From Helicobacter valdiviensis (GTDB lineage: Bacteria; Campylobacterota; Campylobacteria; Campylobacterales; Helicobacteraceae), in assembly GCF_003245365.1 (NCBI RefSeq), contig NZ_NBIU01000022.1:1-36924 (forward strand): 36,924 bases of DNA, in the 5' to 3' direction. The notes beneath the pieces were generated by a model. That model worked only from the letters and a program-made list of their open reading frames with translations, was not told the origin of the DNA and made no database searches. Below, one piece after another: positions 7,850 to 15,424 of this stretch (its first letter is position 1; each line of letters starts with the position of its first letter). The translations under genes and the position numbers were made by a program.

Positions 7850-8139
7850 CTATGTTTTAGCATTTTCTTTTAATGCAACACAATATAATTCTAGCCTTTC
7901 TTTTGCCGTGTTTTCACCTTTGACACAAGGTGCGATATAATCTTTAAATCCTTAATGCTCATATCAATTTGGCGATAACAATCCACCCAAAGCACCCATT
8001 GCAAATCCTTCTCACTAAAATAATGCACACCTTTTTTATCTTTCTCCACATAGGGGAAAACTCCCTTGCTAAGCCAAAATCTTAGTGTCCTGCTAGCAAC
8101 ACCCGTTTTTCTCTCTACTTCTATAATTGTATAAGCCAA
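7850..8139 (-). pseudogene. MerR-family regulator (NmlR/AdhR-like), frameshifted
   Basis: The product starts at TTG 8139 (AAGGAG 5 bases upstream; the in-frame ATG at 8157 lies ahead of that site). It reads AYTIIEVERKTGVASRTLRF, a MerR winged-helix N-terminus, then DCYRQIDMSIKDL. The Cys in that segment aligns with the electrophile-sensing Cys of AdhR/NmlR. After DLK the frame runs into VSKVKTRQKKG and stops at 7891. Adding one base at 7942-7944 (TTT on the plus strand) would read DYIAPCVKGENTAKERLEL, a standard MerR continuation, to a stop at 7850. The gene is thus broken by a one-base loss, and even the restored frame is short for the family. It is the last gene of the operon starting at 13777 and the obvious regulator of the three MerR-type promoters. 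Confidence 0.7.
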
Positions 8140-8160
8140 ATTTACTCCTTCATACAAATA

Positions 8161-9435
8161 TCAAAAATCTTTATCTAAAACATATTTTTTCTCTATCGGG
8201 AATGATTTTTTTGGTTTCTTATTTTCTTCTTTTTTGCTTTGTATATAATATACATCTTTTGCATCTGAAAGAATATATAAATCTTTTACTTGTAAACCCT
8301 CTTCATTTTCAGTAAAGCTGATATTGTTGTCCAATAATTTATCTTTTATATTTTTATTTTTACTTAGTGTCATTTCTGCCTTAAAATTACCTATTTTTAA
8401 ATAAGAAGTAATATTTTCATTTAAAAATACAATAGATAAAAATAAGATAATAGTGTTAATCAAAGCAAAAAATTTAAAACTTTTAAGTTCTTTAAAACAC
8501 AATGGAAGGCTAAAAAATATAAAAATAATTAAACAACCAAAGCCTAGATAAAAATAATTAATTTCTTGGGTTTTAATGATGATAGAAATGCTAACAATGA
8601 TCATAGATACATACATAATAAGTATTAATACGGTTTGTAGCATAAAAGTTTCTATTTTATTTGATGAAACCCTATCTTTTCTTCCAAAAAAATATAATGC
8701 AGCGTTTGCAACTATAAATACAATAGCAATAGATATTAATAATAATATATTGGGTTTCTGCAATGTGATAAAAGTGATAATAGATGAAGCAAAATAAATT
8801 ATCAAAGGGATCATTTTTGGTATTTCAAAATATTGTTTATATAATTCTCTTACAAAAGAAAATATTCCTATATAGAAAAAACTAAAAATTCCCCCAAATA
8901 AAACCCCTGTAATTGCCAAAGCAATTGCCTTTTGGCTATCCAAAAAAGGAATGGTTCTTGTTTGTAAAGAATGCTGAATAAGTATAAAAATGACTATAGA
9001 AATTCCCGCAAAACTTGCAACTTGAAATAAATCTTTTGAAGTTTGCAAAATTGATTTTGAAAGTTTAATAAAATCTTTTTTATCTTTTCTTGTCTCATAG
9101 CGTTCTTCATATTTTTTAAATTTAACTTTAGATTTAAACTCAAGCTTTTTTAATTCTGGTTTGGAAATATTTTTCTTATACAAATCAAAATAAAAATAAA
9201 TTTCATCTTCCAAATCATCAAACTCTTGAGGATTGTTTTTAAATTTTTGATATTCCAAATTTTCAAAAAACAAAATTTCTGTTTCTACTAAAGTTTGCAA
9301 CTTTAGACTTATTTCTTTTATGTTTTCATTACTTGCAATATCTTGTTTGCTTCTTTCTTCTTTAAGCTGTTCTATCAATTCTTGACATTCTTGTAATCTT
9401 CTTTCTTTTATATTTAATAAAGCTTTAAATTCCAT
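8161..9435 (-). CDS. Seven-helix membrane protein, paralogue of the one at 1126
   Basis: The product has 424 residues. Residues 1-135 are highly charged and helical with coiled-coil character. About seven membrane helices follow (roughly 139-155, 168-195, 207-226, 229-250, 264-288, 293-313, 319-337), then an ~85-residue soluble tail. The tail begins LKIGNF (346-351) and has a YILS strand about 37 residues later, matching LKLGNY and VHILS in the protein at 1126-2655, but without its cysteines and with one unit instead of two. The function is not recognised. AAGGAG lies 7 bases before the ATG. Two bases separate it from the cyclophilin-like gene upstream, so it is co-transcribed with the detoxification-type operon, although its link to that function is unclear. 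Confidence 0.7.
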   Translation of the reverse strand: MEFKALLNIKERRLQECQELIEQLKEERSKQDIASNENIKEISLKLQTLVETEILFFENLEYQKFKNNPQEFDDLEDEIYFYFDLYKKNISKPELKKLEFKSKVKFKKYEERYETRKDKKDFIKLSKSILQTSKDLFQVASFAGISIVIFILIQHSLQTRTIPFLDSQKAIALAITGVLFGGIFSFFYIGIFSFVRELYKQYFEIPKMIPLIIYFASSIITFITLQKPNILLLISIAIVFIVANAALYFFGRKDRVSSNKIETFMLQTVLILIMYVSMIIVSISIIIKTQEINYFYLGFGCLIIFIFFSLPLCFKELKSFKFFALINTIILFLSIVFLNENITSYLKIGNFKAEMTLSKNKNIKDKLLDNNISFTENEEGLQVKDLYILSDAKDVYYIQSKKEENKKPKKSFPIEKKYVLDKDF

Positions 9436-9437
9436 TT

Positions 9438-9842
9438 TTACTCCTTTATAATCTTTACTTTAAAATCTCTTTTTTGTGCTTTTAGAGTTTCTAAATTCCC
9501 TTGCACTTTGCCCAAAAACACCAAATCATCGCTCGCATTTTGCAATTCATAAAAAATGCCTATATTGCCCCAAGGCACATAGTAGAATAAATCTCCAATT
9601 TGAGGCTTATACGCACTGCTTCCTTTTGCATTTAATGCTTTGGGTAAGTGTGCAATCTTTTCTTTCCTTGCAAAATCGCTAAAATCTAGCTCCATTGGAA
9701 GCGCGTTATAAAACTGCTTTGAAACCTCATTTTGCTCTAAATTTACACGCAATTCCTTGCCATTAAAAAGTAATTTTATTTGCATTTGCTCTCCTAGTAA
9801 AAAATTTAGACATAAAAGTCCTAGCACAATAACCTTTTTCAT
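9438..9842 (-). CDS. Exported cyclophilin-like fold protein
   Basis: The product has 134 residues with an N-terminal Sec signal peptide (MKKVIVLGLLCLNFLLG). The mature part matches the small cyclophilin-like family: MQIKLLFNGKEL, then an ALPMELDFSDFA segment, and the closing GDLFYYVPWGNIGIFY motif. Proteins of this family are beta-barrels often found beside flavin- or reductase-type genes; no enzymatic activity is established, and the prolyl isomerase residues of true cyclophilins are not evident. It abuts the ABM gene without a gap, within the exported-enzyme operon. Confidence 0.75.
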   Translation of the reverse strand: MKKVIVLGLLCLNFLLGEQMQIKLLFNGKELRVNLEQNEVSKQFYNALPMELDFSDFARKEKIAHLPKALNAKGSSAYKPQIGDLFYYVPWGNIGIFYELQNASDDLVFLGKVQGNLETLKAQKRDFKVKIIKE

Positions 9843-10229
9843 TTAAAATTCCTTATTTAAAAACATTTTTGGGCTTAGCGCCTCCATAGGCACAAATTTT
9901 AGGCTTTTTATCATGTGTATTGTGCTTTGTTTATACCTTTGAAAATGTGCGCTTTTTATGTGTTTTTGATAGCTTTCTTCATCTTTGTAAGATTCTATAA
10001 TGCTAAATTTACAAGGATTTTCCTTGTAAGCTAAGGCATAAAGCACTAAAACACCCTCTTCATTTCTCACACTCTGCTCGCTCTCTTCTTTTAAAATCTT
10101 TTTATACTCCTCTAAGTATTTGCAATCAATCTCAATTTCTGAAATTTTCACACTCATAAATTCTTGCATAAAACCTTGCGCATTCACTCCCAAAACTCCT
10201 AAAAATAAAATAGTTAAAAGCTTTCTCAT
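9843..10229 (-). CDS. Exported ABM-family (quinol) monooxygenase-like protein
   Basis: The product has 128 residues. The N-terminus is a signal peptide (MRKLLTILFLGVLGVNA). The rest is the antibiotic-biosynthesis-monooxygenase dimeric alpha/beta barrel: SEIEIDCKYLEEYKKILKEE, then GVLVLYALAYKE, then IIESYKDEESYQKHIKSAHF. Cofactor-less YgiN-like members oxidise quinols; others act on small aldehydes. The H in HIKSAHF is at the conserved substrate-side position. It directly follows the Tat-type aldo/keto reductase gene with no spacer, so the two are translated from one message. Periplasmic location is inferred from the signal peptide. Confidence 0.75.
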   Translation of the reverse strand: MRKLLTILFLGVLGVNAQGFMQEFMSVKISEIEIDCKYLEEYKKILKEESEQSVRNEEGVLVLYALAYKENPCKFSIIESYKDEESYQKHIKSAHFQRYKQSTIHMIKSLKFVPMEALSPKMFLNKEF

Positions 10230-11372
10230 CTATAGCCCCACACTGCGTGCCGCATCAGAATTTGGCGGATACCTCTCCCCAAAAACAGGCATAGATTTTA
10301 AGGCTTTATCAATCGCTTCTAATTCATCTTGGCTAAAACTAATTTGCAACGCTCCTAGATTTTCTTTTAAGTGCGTAAGTTTTGTAGTTTCTGGGATTGG
10401 CATAATAAAGGGCTTTTGTGCCAAAAGCCAAGCAAGTGCAATTTGCGCGCTTGTGGCACTTTTGCCATCAACCTTTTTGCTTTTTGCGATTTCTTTGACA
10501 TAGTTTAGAATCTTTTGATTTTCTCTTAATGCGTCTTTTTGAAATCTTGGAAAACCTGCTCGCATATCTAAAGTTTTATGAAAGGTAGTATTTTTATTCA
10601 TAAGTCCGCCTAAAAATCCGCGCTCTAGCGGAGAATACGCACTAAAACCAATGTCAAGTTTTTCGCAAGTTTGCAAAATTTTATTCTCTTCAACCTCTCT
10701 AAACATCATAGAATAATGATTTTGCACTGAAGTTACAGGGTGGATTTTGTGTGCTCTTTGTATGGTTTTGTAATTTGGCTCGCTTAGCCCATAATAGCGG
10801 ATTTTCCCCATTTTGATAAGCTCACTCATCGTATCTGCCACCTCTTCAATAGGTGTGTCAGGATCTACTCTGTGCTGGGTGTAAAGATCGACATAATCGC
10901 TTTGCAAGCGTTTCAAACTCCCATCAACTGCACGCAAAATTGCCTTTTTGCTAGAATCTTGATGTTGCTTAGAAAATGGATAATAAAGCCCAAATTTTGT
11001 GCCAATAATCACTTTATCGCGGTAGGGCTTTAGTGCCTTCCCTAGCAATATTTCATTGGTATATGGTCCATAAACTTCAGCGGTGTCAAAATAAGTTACT
11101 CCTAGCTCAATAGCCTTATGGAGTAGCTTTATCATCTCTTTTTCATCGCGTGCTGGACCATGTCCATGACTCATTCCCATACAGCCTAAGCCTAGTGCAC
11201 TTACTTTTAAATCTTTACCCAAGATTCTGTAAGGTAGGCTTTGGGATTTAAATGTAGCACTTTGCATAGTGTGAGTTTGTGAATCTTGCAAATCTTTAGC
11301 AAATGCCACTGCCCCGCCAAGTGCGATTACACTAAGTGTTGAAGTTTTTAAAAATTTTCTTCTTGCATTCAT
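10230..11372 (-). CDS. Tat-exported aldo/keto reductase
   Basis: The product has 380 residues. It begins MNARRKFLKTSTLSVIALGG, a twin-arginine signal, followed by an aldo/keto reductase of the YhdN/Tas type. The catalytic tetrad is present: D96 and Y101 (DTAEVY), K126 (IIGTKF) and H167 (YTQHRVD). The NADP-binding end (MPIPETTKL) is also present. The family reduces aldehydes and ketones with NADPH. A Tat signal implies the folded, possibly cofactor-loaded enzyme is exported, which is unusual for an NADPH-dependent reductase. Its neighbours in the operon are also exported. Confidence 0.85.
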   Translation of the reverse strand: MNARRKFLKTSTLSVIALGGAVAFAKDLQDSQTHTMQSATFKSQSLPYRILGKDLKVSALGLGCMGMSHGHGPARDEKEMIKLLHKAIELGVTYFDTAEVYGPYTNEILLGKALKPYRDKVIIGTKFGLYYPFSKQHQDSSKKAILRAVDGSLKRLQSDYVDLYTQHRVDPDTPIEEVADTMSELIKMGKIRYYGLSEPNYKTIQRAHKIHPVTSVQNHYSMMFREVEENKILQTCEKLDIGFSAYSPLERGFLGGLMNKNTTFHKTLDMRAGFPRFQKDALRENQKILNYVKEIAKSKKVDGKSATSAQIALAWLLAQKPFIMPIPETTKLTHLKENLGALQISFSQDELEAIDKALKSMPVFGERYPPNSDAARSVGL

Positions 11373-11381
11373 AATATTTCC

Positions 11382-12251
11382 TTAAATATTTAAAGTCAAA
11401 CTATCTAACGCACTTATAGCATTTAGCGCCCTTGGATAGCCAATGTAGGGCACAAGTGCGGCTATGATTTTAAGTAGACTTTCTCTGCTTTGCCCTAGAT
11501 TTAGATTGCCTTGCACATGGGCTTTTACTTGATTGTCCGCCCCACCAAGTGAGATAAGATACACAAGCGTTAAAAGCTCTCTAGTCTTTAGATCTAGCCC
11601 GCCTCTTGTGTAGTAATCCCCAAAGCAATTCGCACTTAAAAAGTCATTGATAAAGGCTTTATCTTTTGGGGTAGATTCTATCATTTTGGTAATATTTGCC
11701 TCACCAAAAATCGCATTTTGTGCTTCCCTGCCCTTTTGCTTTCGATTTTCTTCTGTGGTTGTGCCTTGTGGCTCTAGTGGCATTTCAATCCCTAATTTTT
11801 CAAACACATCATTACAAAGGCTTAAAAAATCATGCACCCTAACAAACCCCACATAAGGCGTGGCTTGATAAATCACCTCTTTAATGGCAACTGGGCTTAT
11901 GTCGTTATTGATCGCACCTTTAAGCAGGGCTTTAAACTCCATTTTCCCACCCGCTGCCAAACTCGCCCCAAGCGTGATTAAAAAATAAGTCTGTGTGTCT
12001 AAATTTGCCACCCTAAAGCTCTCGCCAAAAGTGAAATTTATGTGATTGCTAAAATAATCCTTATCGCTTTTTAAAAGCGGCTCTTTTTTCGCTCCGCCCA
12101 AAAGCTTTTCAAAAATTTCTCTTGCTTTTTGTGCTACACTCATGCTTTTCTCCTTGATTGTGTTGATATTTTGCGAAAATAGCGCGCTTGAAGATGCACC
12201 TAAAAGCATAAAGGTTTTTATGCTAAAACTTAAAAAATTCCTTCGTTTCAT
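11382..12251 (-). CDS. Exported carboxymuconolactone decarboxylase (CMD)-family protein
   Basis: The product has 289 residues. The N-terminus (MKRRNFLSFSIKTFMLLGAS) looks like a twin-arginine signal. Two CMD-type helical domains follow, about residues 75-155 and 195-280. The second has LDLKTRELLTLVYL and a VQGNLNLG segment. The AhpD-type CxxC peroxidase motif is absent, so it belongs with the gamma-carboxymuconolactone decarboxylase-like members whose substrates are largely unknown. It lies 15 bases after the cupin gene and 9 before the aldo/keto reductase, a pairing that is common for these families. Confidence 0.8.
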   Translation of the reverse strand: MKRRNFLSFSIKTFMLLGASSSALFSQNINTIKEKSMSVAQKAREIFEKLLGGAKKEPLLKSDKDYFSNHINFTFGESFRVANLDTQTYFLITLGASLAAGGKMEFKALLKGAINNDISPVAIKEVIYQATPYVGFVRVHDFLSLCNDVFEKLGIEMPLEPQGTTTEENRKQKGREAQNAIFGEANITKMIESTPKDKAFINDFLSANCFGDYYTRGGLDLKTRELLTLVYLISLGGADNQVKAHVQGNLNLGQSRESLLKIIAALVPYIGYPRALNAISALDSLTLNI

Positions 12252-12266
12252 CTCAATTTAAGCCTT

Positions 12267-12752
12267 TTATTCTCTTGCCTCTTTGAGCGCGTTTTTATAC
12301 TCTTCTTCGCTAACTAACTCTAGCCACTCTACATTTTTACCATTCACTTCGCTTGTAAGTGCGATATGTGCACCCTTGCTAGATTCTGTAGCCCCATGGA
12401 AATGCTTCACTCCAATAGGACAGCTTATCACATCGCCCTTTTTAGCGATTGTGGCTTTTTGTCCTACGGCTTTAGTGATGATTTCACCCTCTGTTACAAT
12501 GAGTGTCTGCCCTTTTGGGTGGGTGTGCCAAGCACTTCTAGCATTTTTGCTAAACTCCACCAAGCCACCGCTAAAATCACGCCACTCATTTGCCCTAAAC
12601 ATCATACTCACTTTCACTTCACCACTAAAGATTTTAGAATCTCCTTTGAAACTCCCATGAACTCCTGCTTTTTCTACCACTTGCATATTTTCTCCTTTGT
12701 CCGCAAAAGCTAAAATCGCACCAAAACACGCTAAAAATAAAACTTTTTTCAT
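12267..12752 (-). CDS. Exported cupin-domain protein
   Basis: The product has 161 residues with a Sec signal peptide (MKKVLFLACFGAILAFA). A single RmlC-type cupin follows. The metal ligands are visible as H76 and H78 (WHTHP), a Gln at 82 in the position of the usual Glu/Gln, and H117 (GVKHFHG). Such small cupins are found with CMD-family proteins and reductases and are often annotated as quercetin-dioxygenase-like, but the substrate is unknown. It lies 8 bases downstream of the alpha/beta hydrolase gene. The opposite strand carries long open frames here, which I read as shadows. Confidence 0.8.
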   Translation of the reverse strand: MKKVLFLACFGAILAFADKGENMQVVEKAGVHGSFKGDSKIFSGEVKVSMMFRANEWRDFSGGLVEFSKNARSAWHTHPKGQTLIVTEGEIITKAVGQKATIAKKGDVISCPIGVKHFHGATESSKGAHIALTSEVNGKNVEWLELVSEEEYKNALKEARE

Positions 12753-12760
12753 TTTTATCC

Positions 12761-13777
12761 TTATTTGAGATTTTTGCTAAAAAATTCTGCGATTTTACTA
12801 AAAGGAATTTTGTCTGCATTGTCGTATAAATCCACATGGTTGGCACCTTTTACGATGAAAAGCTCTTTGTTGCTACCCTTTAGCTTTTTAAACGCATCTT
12901 CGCTAAAATACCTACTATGTGCGTTTTCTCCGTGTATCATCAATACAGGAGATTCTATCTCATCGCTAAATTTAAGAATGGGCGCATTGATAAACCCAAG
13001 CGCTGAAGTGGCATTCCACGCACCATTTGAGTTGATCGAGCGTTTATGAAAGCCCCTTTTAGTCTTGTAATATTCAAAGTATTCTTGAATGAATTTTGGC
13101 TCATTTCCGCTAAGTTTTTCTGGCAAGCCTGCACCCTTAGCAAAAGTGCCGTTTTTAAAATCTTTTGTGCGTGTTTCATTGAGTTTTTGCTTGAGCTCAA
13201 AGCGTGCTTTTTTATCTAGGCTATCGTTATATCCATAGGCATTTACCCTGCTCATATCATACATGGTAGAAGTTACAATCGCCTTAATTCTTGTATCCAT
13301 AGAGCCTGCATTTAAGGCAAAACCACCAAATCCGCAAATCCCTAAAATACCTATTTTTTCAGAATCTACTTTTTTAAAATTACTCAAAAAATCCACCGCC
13401 GCGCTAAAATCCTCTGTATTTATATCAGGACTTGCCACACTTCTAGGACTTCCGCCACTCTCTCCAGTAAATGAAGGATCAAAAGCTAGGGTGATAAAGC
13501 CAGATTCTGCTAAAGTCTGCGCATAAAAGCCTGAAACTTGCTCTTTTACCGCACCAAAAGAACCGCTAATCGCAATAGCACCAAGCTTTTTAGAATCCGC
13601 ATTTTTAGGGATATACAAATCCCCAACCAAAGCAATGCCATAGCGATTTTTAAAACTCACTTTTTGCACACTGACTTTATCGCTTTGTTTAAACACCTTA
13701 TCCCAAGTGCCTGCTTCTAGCATACTCATACCTCCAAACAAAATAATAAAAAATAGTTTGAAAAAATTCTTTTGCAT
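12761..13777 (-). CDS. Exported alpha/beta hydrolase (dienelactone hydrolase-like)
   Basis: The product has 338 residues. It starts with a Sec signal peptide (MQKNFFKLFFIILFGGMSML). The hydrolase fold shows LAFDPSFTGESGG and a nucleophile elbow GICGFGG in which Cys148 replaces Ser, as in dienelactone hydrolases. A His in GANHVDLYD near residue 315 completes a Cys-Asp-His triad. Its reaction on small esters or lactones cannot be specified. It is the first gene of the exported-enzyme operon and is preceded by the MerR-type promoter at 13807-13837. Confidence 0.8.
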   Translation of the reverse strand: MQKNFFKLFFIILFGGMSMLEAGTWDKVFKQSDKVSVQKVSFKNRYGIALVGDLYIPKNADSKKLGAIAISGSFGAVKEQVSGFYAQTLAESGFITLAFDPSFTGESGGSPRSVASPDINTEDFSAAVDFLSNFKKVDSEKIGILGICGFGGFALNAGSMDTRIKAIVTSTMYDMSRVNAYGYNDSLDKKARFELKQKLNETRTKDFKNGTFAKGAGLPEKLSGNEPKFIQEYFEYYKTKRGFHKRSINSNGAWNATSALGFINAPILKFSDEIESPVLMIHGENAHSRYFSEDAFKKLKGSNKELFIVKGANHVDLYDNADKIPFSKIAEFFSKNLK

Positions 13778-13806
13778 ATCTGCTCCTTTCTTGAAAAATT
13801 TATCAA

Positions 13807-13837
13807 ATTATAAAAGATGAGAGTAGCTCTAAGTCAA
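13807..13837 (-). promoter_or_regulatory. MerR-type promoter/operator of the exported-enzyme operon
   Basis: On the minus strand: TTGACT (13832-13837), 19-base spacer, TATAAT (13807-13812). The spacer carries the AGAG-CTA-CTCT dyad and differs from the site at 7718-7748 by a single base. It drives the gene starting at 13777 and, by spacing, the genes down to the MerR gene. Confidence 0.8.
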
Positions 13838-13863
13838 GAGTTTTTTGGCAAAATTTACAAAAT

Positions 13864-14664
13864 TTACTCATACCACCCAAAAAAGCTTTTGCCAGTATCA
13901 AGATTTTTAAGCTTTTGCAAATCTCCATCTTCCAAGCCAAAATCAAAAATTTCCAAATTTTCTTTCATTCTTTGAAGATTAGAACTCTTAGGAATTAATA
14001 AAATACCAAGTCTATAAAAAAAATTCAAAATAATTTGTGCGGGAGTTTTGGAATATTTTTTAGCTAAATCGTTCAAAAGAGGATGTTTTAAAATTCCATT
14101 TTGATTTGCTATAAAAGGACTCCAAGATTGCAAAAATATATCATGCTTTAAAAGCATAATGCGTAAAGATTTTTGCTGGTATAAAAGATGGGTTTCACAT
14201 TGATTAAGCACAGGCTTTATTGCCACTTTTTGCATAAATTTAAAAAGAAATTTTTCATTAAAATTACTTACCCCCAAAGATTTCACAAGCTTACTTTCAT
14301 AAGCTTCTTGCATGGCTTCATAAATTTCAAGACTATTTGAATAAGGCTCATGGATTAAAAGCAAGTCTAAATACTCCAAACTAAGCTCCTCTAAAATCCT
14401 ATAAATTTGTTCTTTTGTCTGTAAGAAATTAAAATTATGAGAAATTTTACTCATCACAAAAAGCTCTTCTCTAGGAATTTGGCTGGCTTGCAAAGCTCTA
14501 GCTATATCTTTATGGTTTTCATACATTTGTGCAGTATCTATAAGCCTATAGCCACACTCTAATGCCTCACTCACAGACTTATAGCATTCTTCTCCTTGCA
14601 TTCTAGCTGTGCCAAAACCAAGAACAGGGATTTTTATGCCATTGTTTAATAACTTATATTCCAT
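13864..14664 (-). CDS. Cytosolic aldo/keto reductase
   Basis: The product has 266 residues and is a 2,5-diketo-gluconate-reductase/YvgN-type aldo/keto reductase without a signal peptide. The catalytic tetrad is D43, Y48 (DTAQMY), K73 (MSKIS) and H105 (LLIHEPY). The C-terminal NADP-binding loop is IPKSSNLQRMKENL. It would reduce small aldehydes or ketones such as methylglyoxal with NADPH. It lies just upstream of the exported operon but has its own MerR-type promoter (14724-14754), so it forms a separate unit of the same regulon. Confidence 0.85.
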   Translation of the reverse strand: MEYKLLNNGIKIPVLGFGTARMQGEECYKSVSEALECGYRLIDTAQMYENHKDIARALQASQIPREELFVMSKISHNFNFLQTKEQIYRILEELSLEYLDLLLIHEPYSNSLEIYEAMQEAYESKLVKSLGVSNFNEKFLFKFMQKVAIKPVLNQCETHLLYQQKSLRIMLLKHDIFLQSWSPFIANQNGILKHPLLNDLAKKYSKTPAQIILNFFYRLGILLIPKSSNLQRMKENLEIFDFGLEDGDLQKLKNLDTGKSFFGWYE

Positions 14665-14723
14665 ATTGCATTCCTATATCTAAACCGCAAAATAATTTTC
14701 TTTTGCTTTTTATTAAAATAATA

Positions 14724-14754
14724 ATTATAAATGATTAGAGTAACTCTAAGTCAA
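14724..14754 (-). promoter_or_regulatory. MerR-type promoter/operator of the cytosolic aldo/keto reductase
   Basis: On the minus strand: TTGACT (14749-14754), 19-base spacer, TATAAT (14724-14729). The spacer region contains TTAGAGT-T-ACTCTAA, a perfect 7+1+7 dyad and the best of the three copies. It lies between the divergent genes at 13864 and 14815, so the DUF2165 gene could also be affected. Confidence 0.85.
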
Positions 14755-14814
14755 GAATAAAATTAAAAAATATGATAAAATATAAAGTTTATTTTAGTTA
14801 TCTAGGAGGTAAAA

Positions 14815-15330
14815 ATGCAGTGTTATTCTGTAGCGTATTTTTTAAGGTTATCTAAAATCATCATTTTGCTTACCGTGGCTTCTTTGGGTGGTATTGTAGT
14901 ATTTGGAAATGTAACAGATTATAATTCTAATTTCCAATTTGTTTCGCATGTAATGAGTATGGATACTAAGCCTGATTATCTAGGTGAGGCTATAGTCTAT
15001 AGAGCTATCACTTCGCCCATGATTCATCATATTGGCTATGTAGGTATTATTTGTTTTGAGGCTTTCATAACCCTAAGCGCCCTAAAAGGTGCATGGGATA
15101 TGTTTAAGGCAAGAAATCTTGATGGCGCTGCTTTTCATGAAGCTAAAAAATGGGGCATTGTAGCTTTGACTTGTTGTTGCATTCTTTGGTTTTTTGCTTT
15201 TCAAGTTGTAGCGGCTGAGTGGTTTGGTATGTGGATGAGCAAAACTTGGAATGGCTTACCAGATGCTACAAGGCTTGTAACTTATATGTTTATAGCTCTA
15301 GTTTTCATCAGCTTAAAAAATGATGATTAA
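14815..15330 (+). CDS. DUF2165-family small membrane protein
   Basis: The product has 171 residues with four hydrophobic helices (about 11-32, 74-95, 111-137, 150-168). The arrangement and motifs (FGNVTDYNSNFQFVSHVMSM in the first loop, AAEWFGMWMSKTWNG in the last) match the DUF2165 family of predicted inner-membrane proteins. No function is established. A strong AGGAGG lies 6 bases before the ATG. It is transcribed away from the aldo/keto reductase and ends in a hairpin that overlaps its stop codon, so it is a single-gene unit. Confidence 0.8.
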   Translation: MQCYSVAYFLRLSKIIILLTVASLGGIVVFGNVTDYNSNFQFVSHVMSMDTKPDYLGEAIVYRAITSPMIHHIGYVGIICFEAFITLSALKGAWDMFKARNLDGAAFHEAKKWGIVALTCCCILWFFAFQVVAAEWFGMWMSKTWNGLPDATRLVTYMFIALVFISLKNDD

Positions 15331-15341
15331 TTTCATCATTT
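15318..15341 (+). terminator. Hairpin terminator of the DUF2165 gene
   Basis: AAATGATGA (15318-15326) pairs with TCATCATTT (15333-15341) across a six-base loop. The stem overlaps the stop codon and is followed by a short T-rich stretch. Confidence 0.55.
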
Positions 15342-15424
15342 TATCTCTTCAATAATATATAGTTTTGCAAGCTATACATTATTAAATCTCCTAAAATCTT
15401 TTTGATATAGCCTTAAGGAATCCT

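Noticed and set aside
12283-12713. Two plus-strand open frames of 115-125 codons across the cupin gene
   Set aside because: They have no ribosome binding site and no family resemblance, and the minus strand encodes a clear exported cupin in a tight operon.
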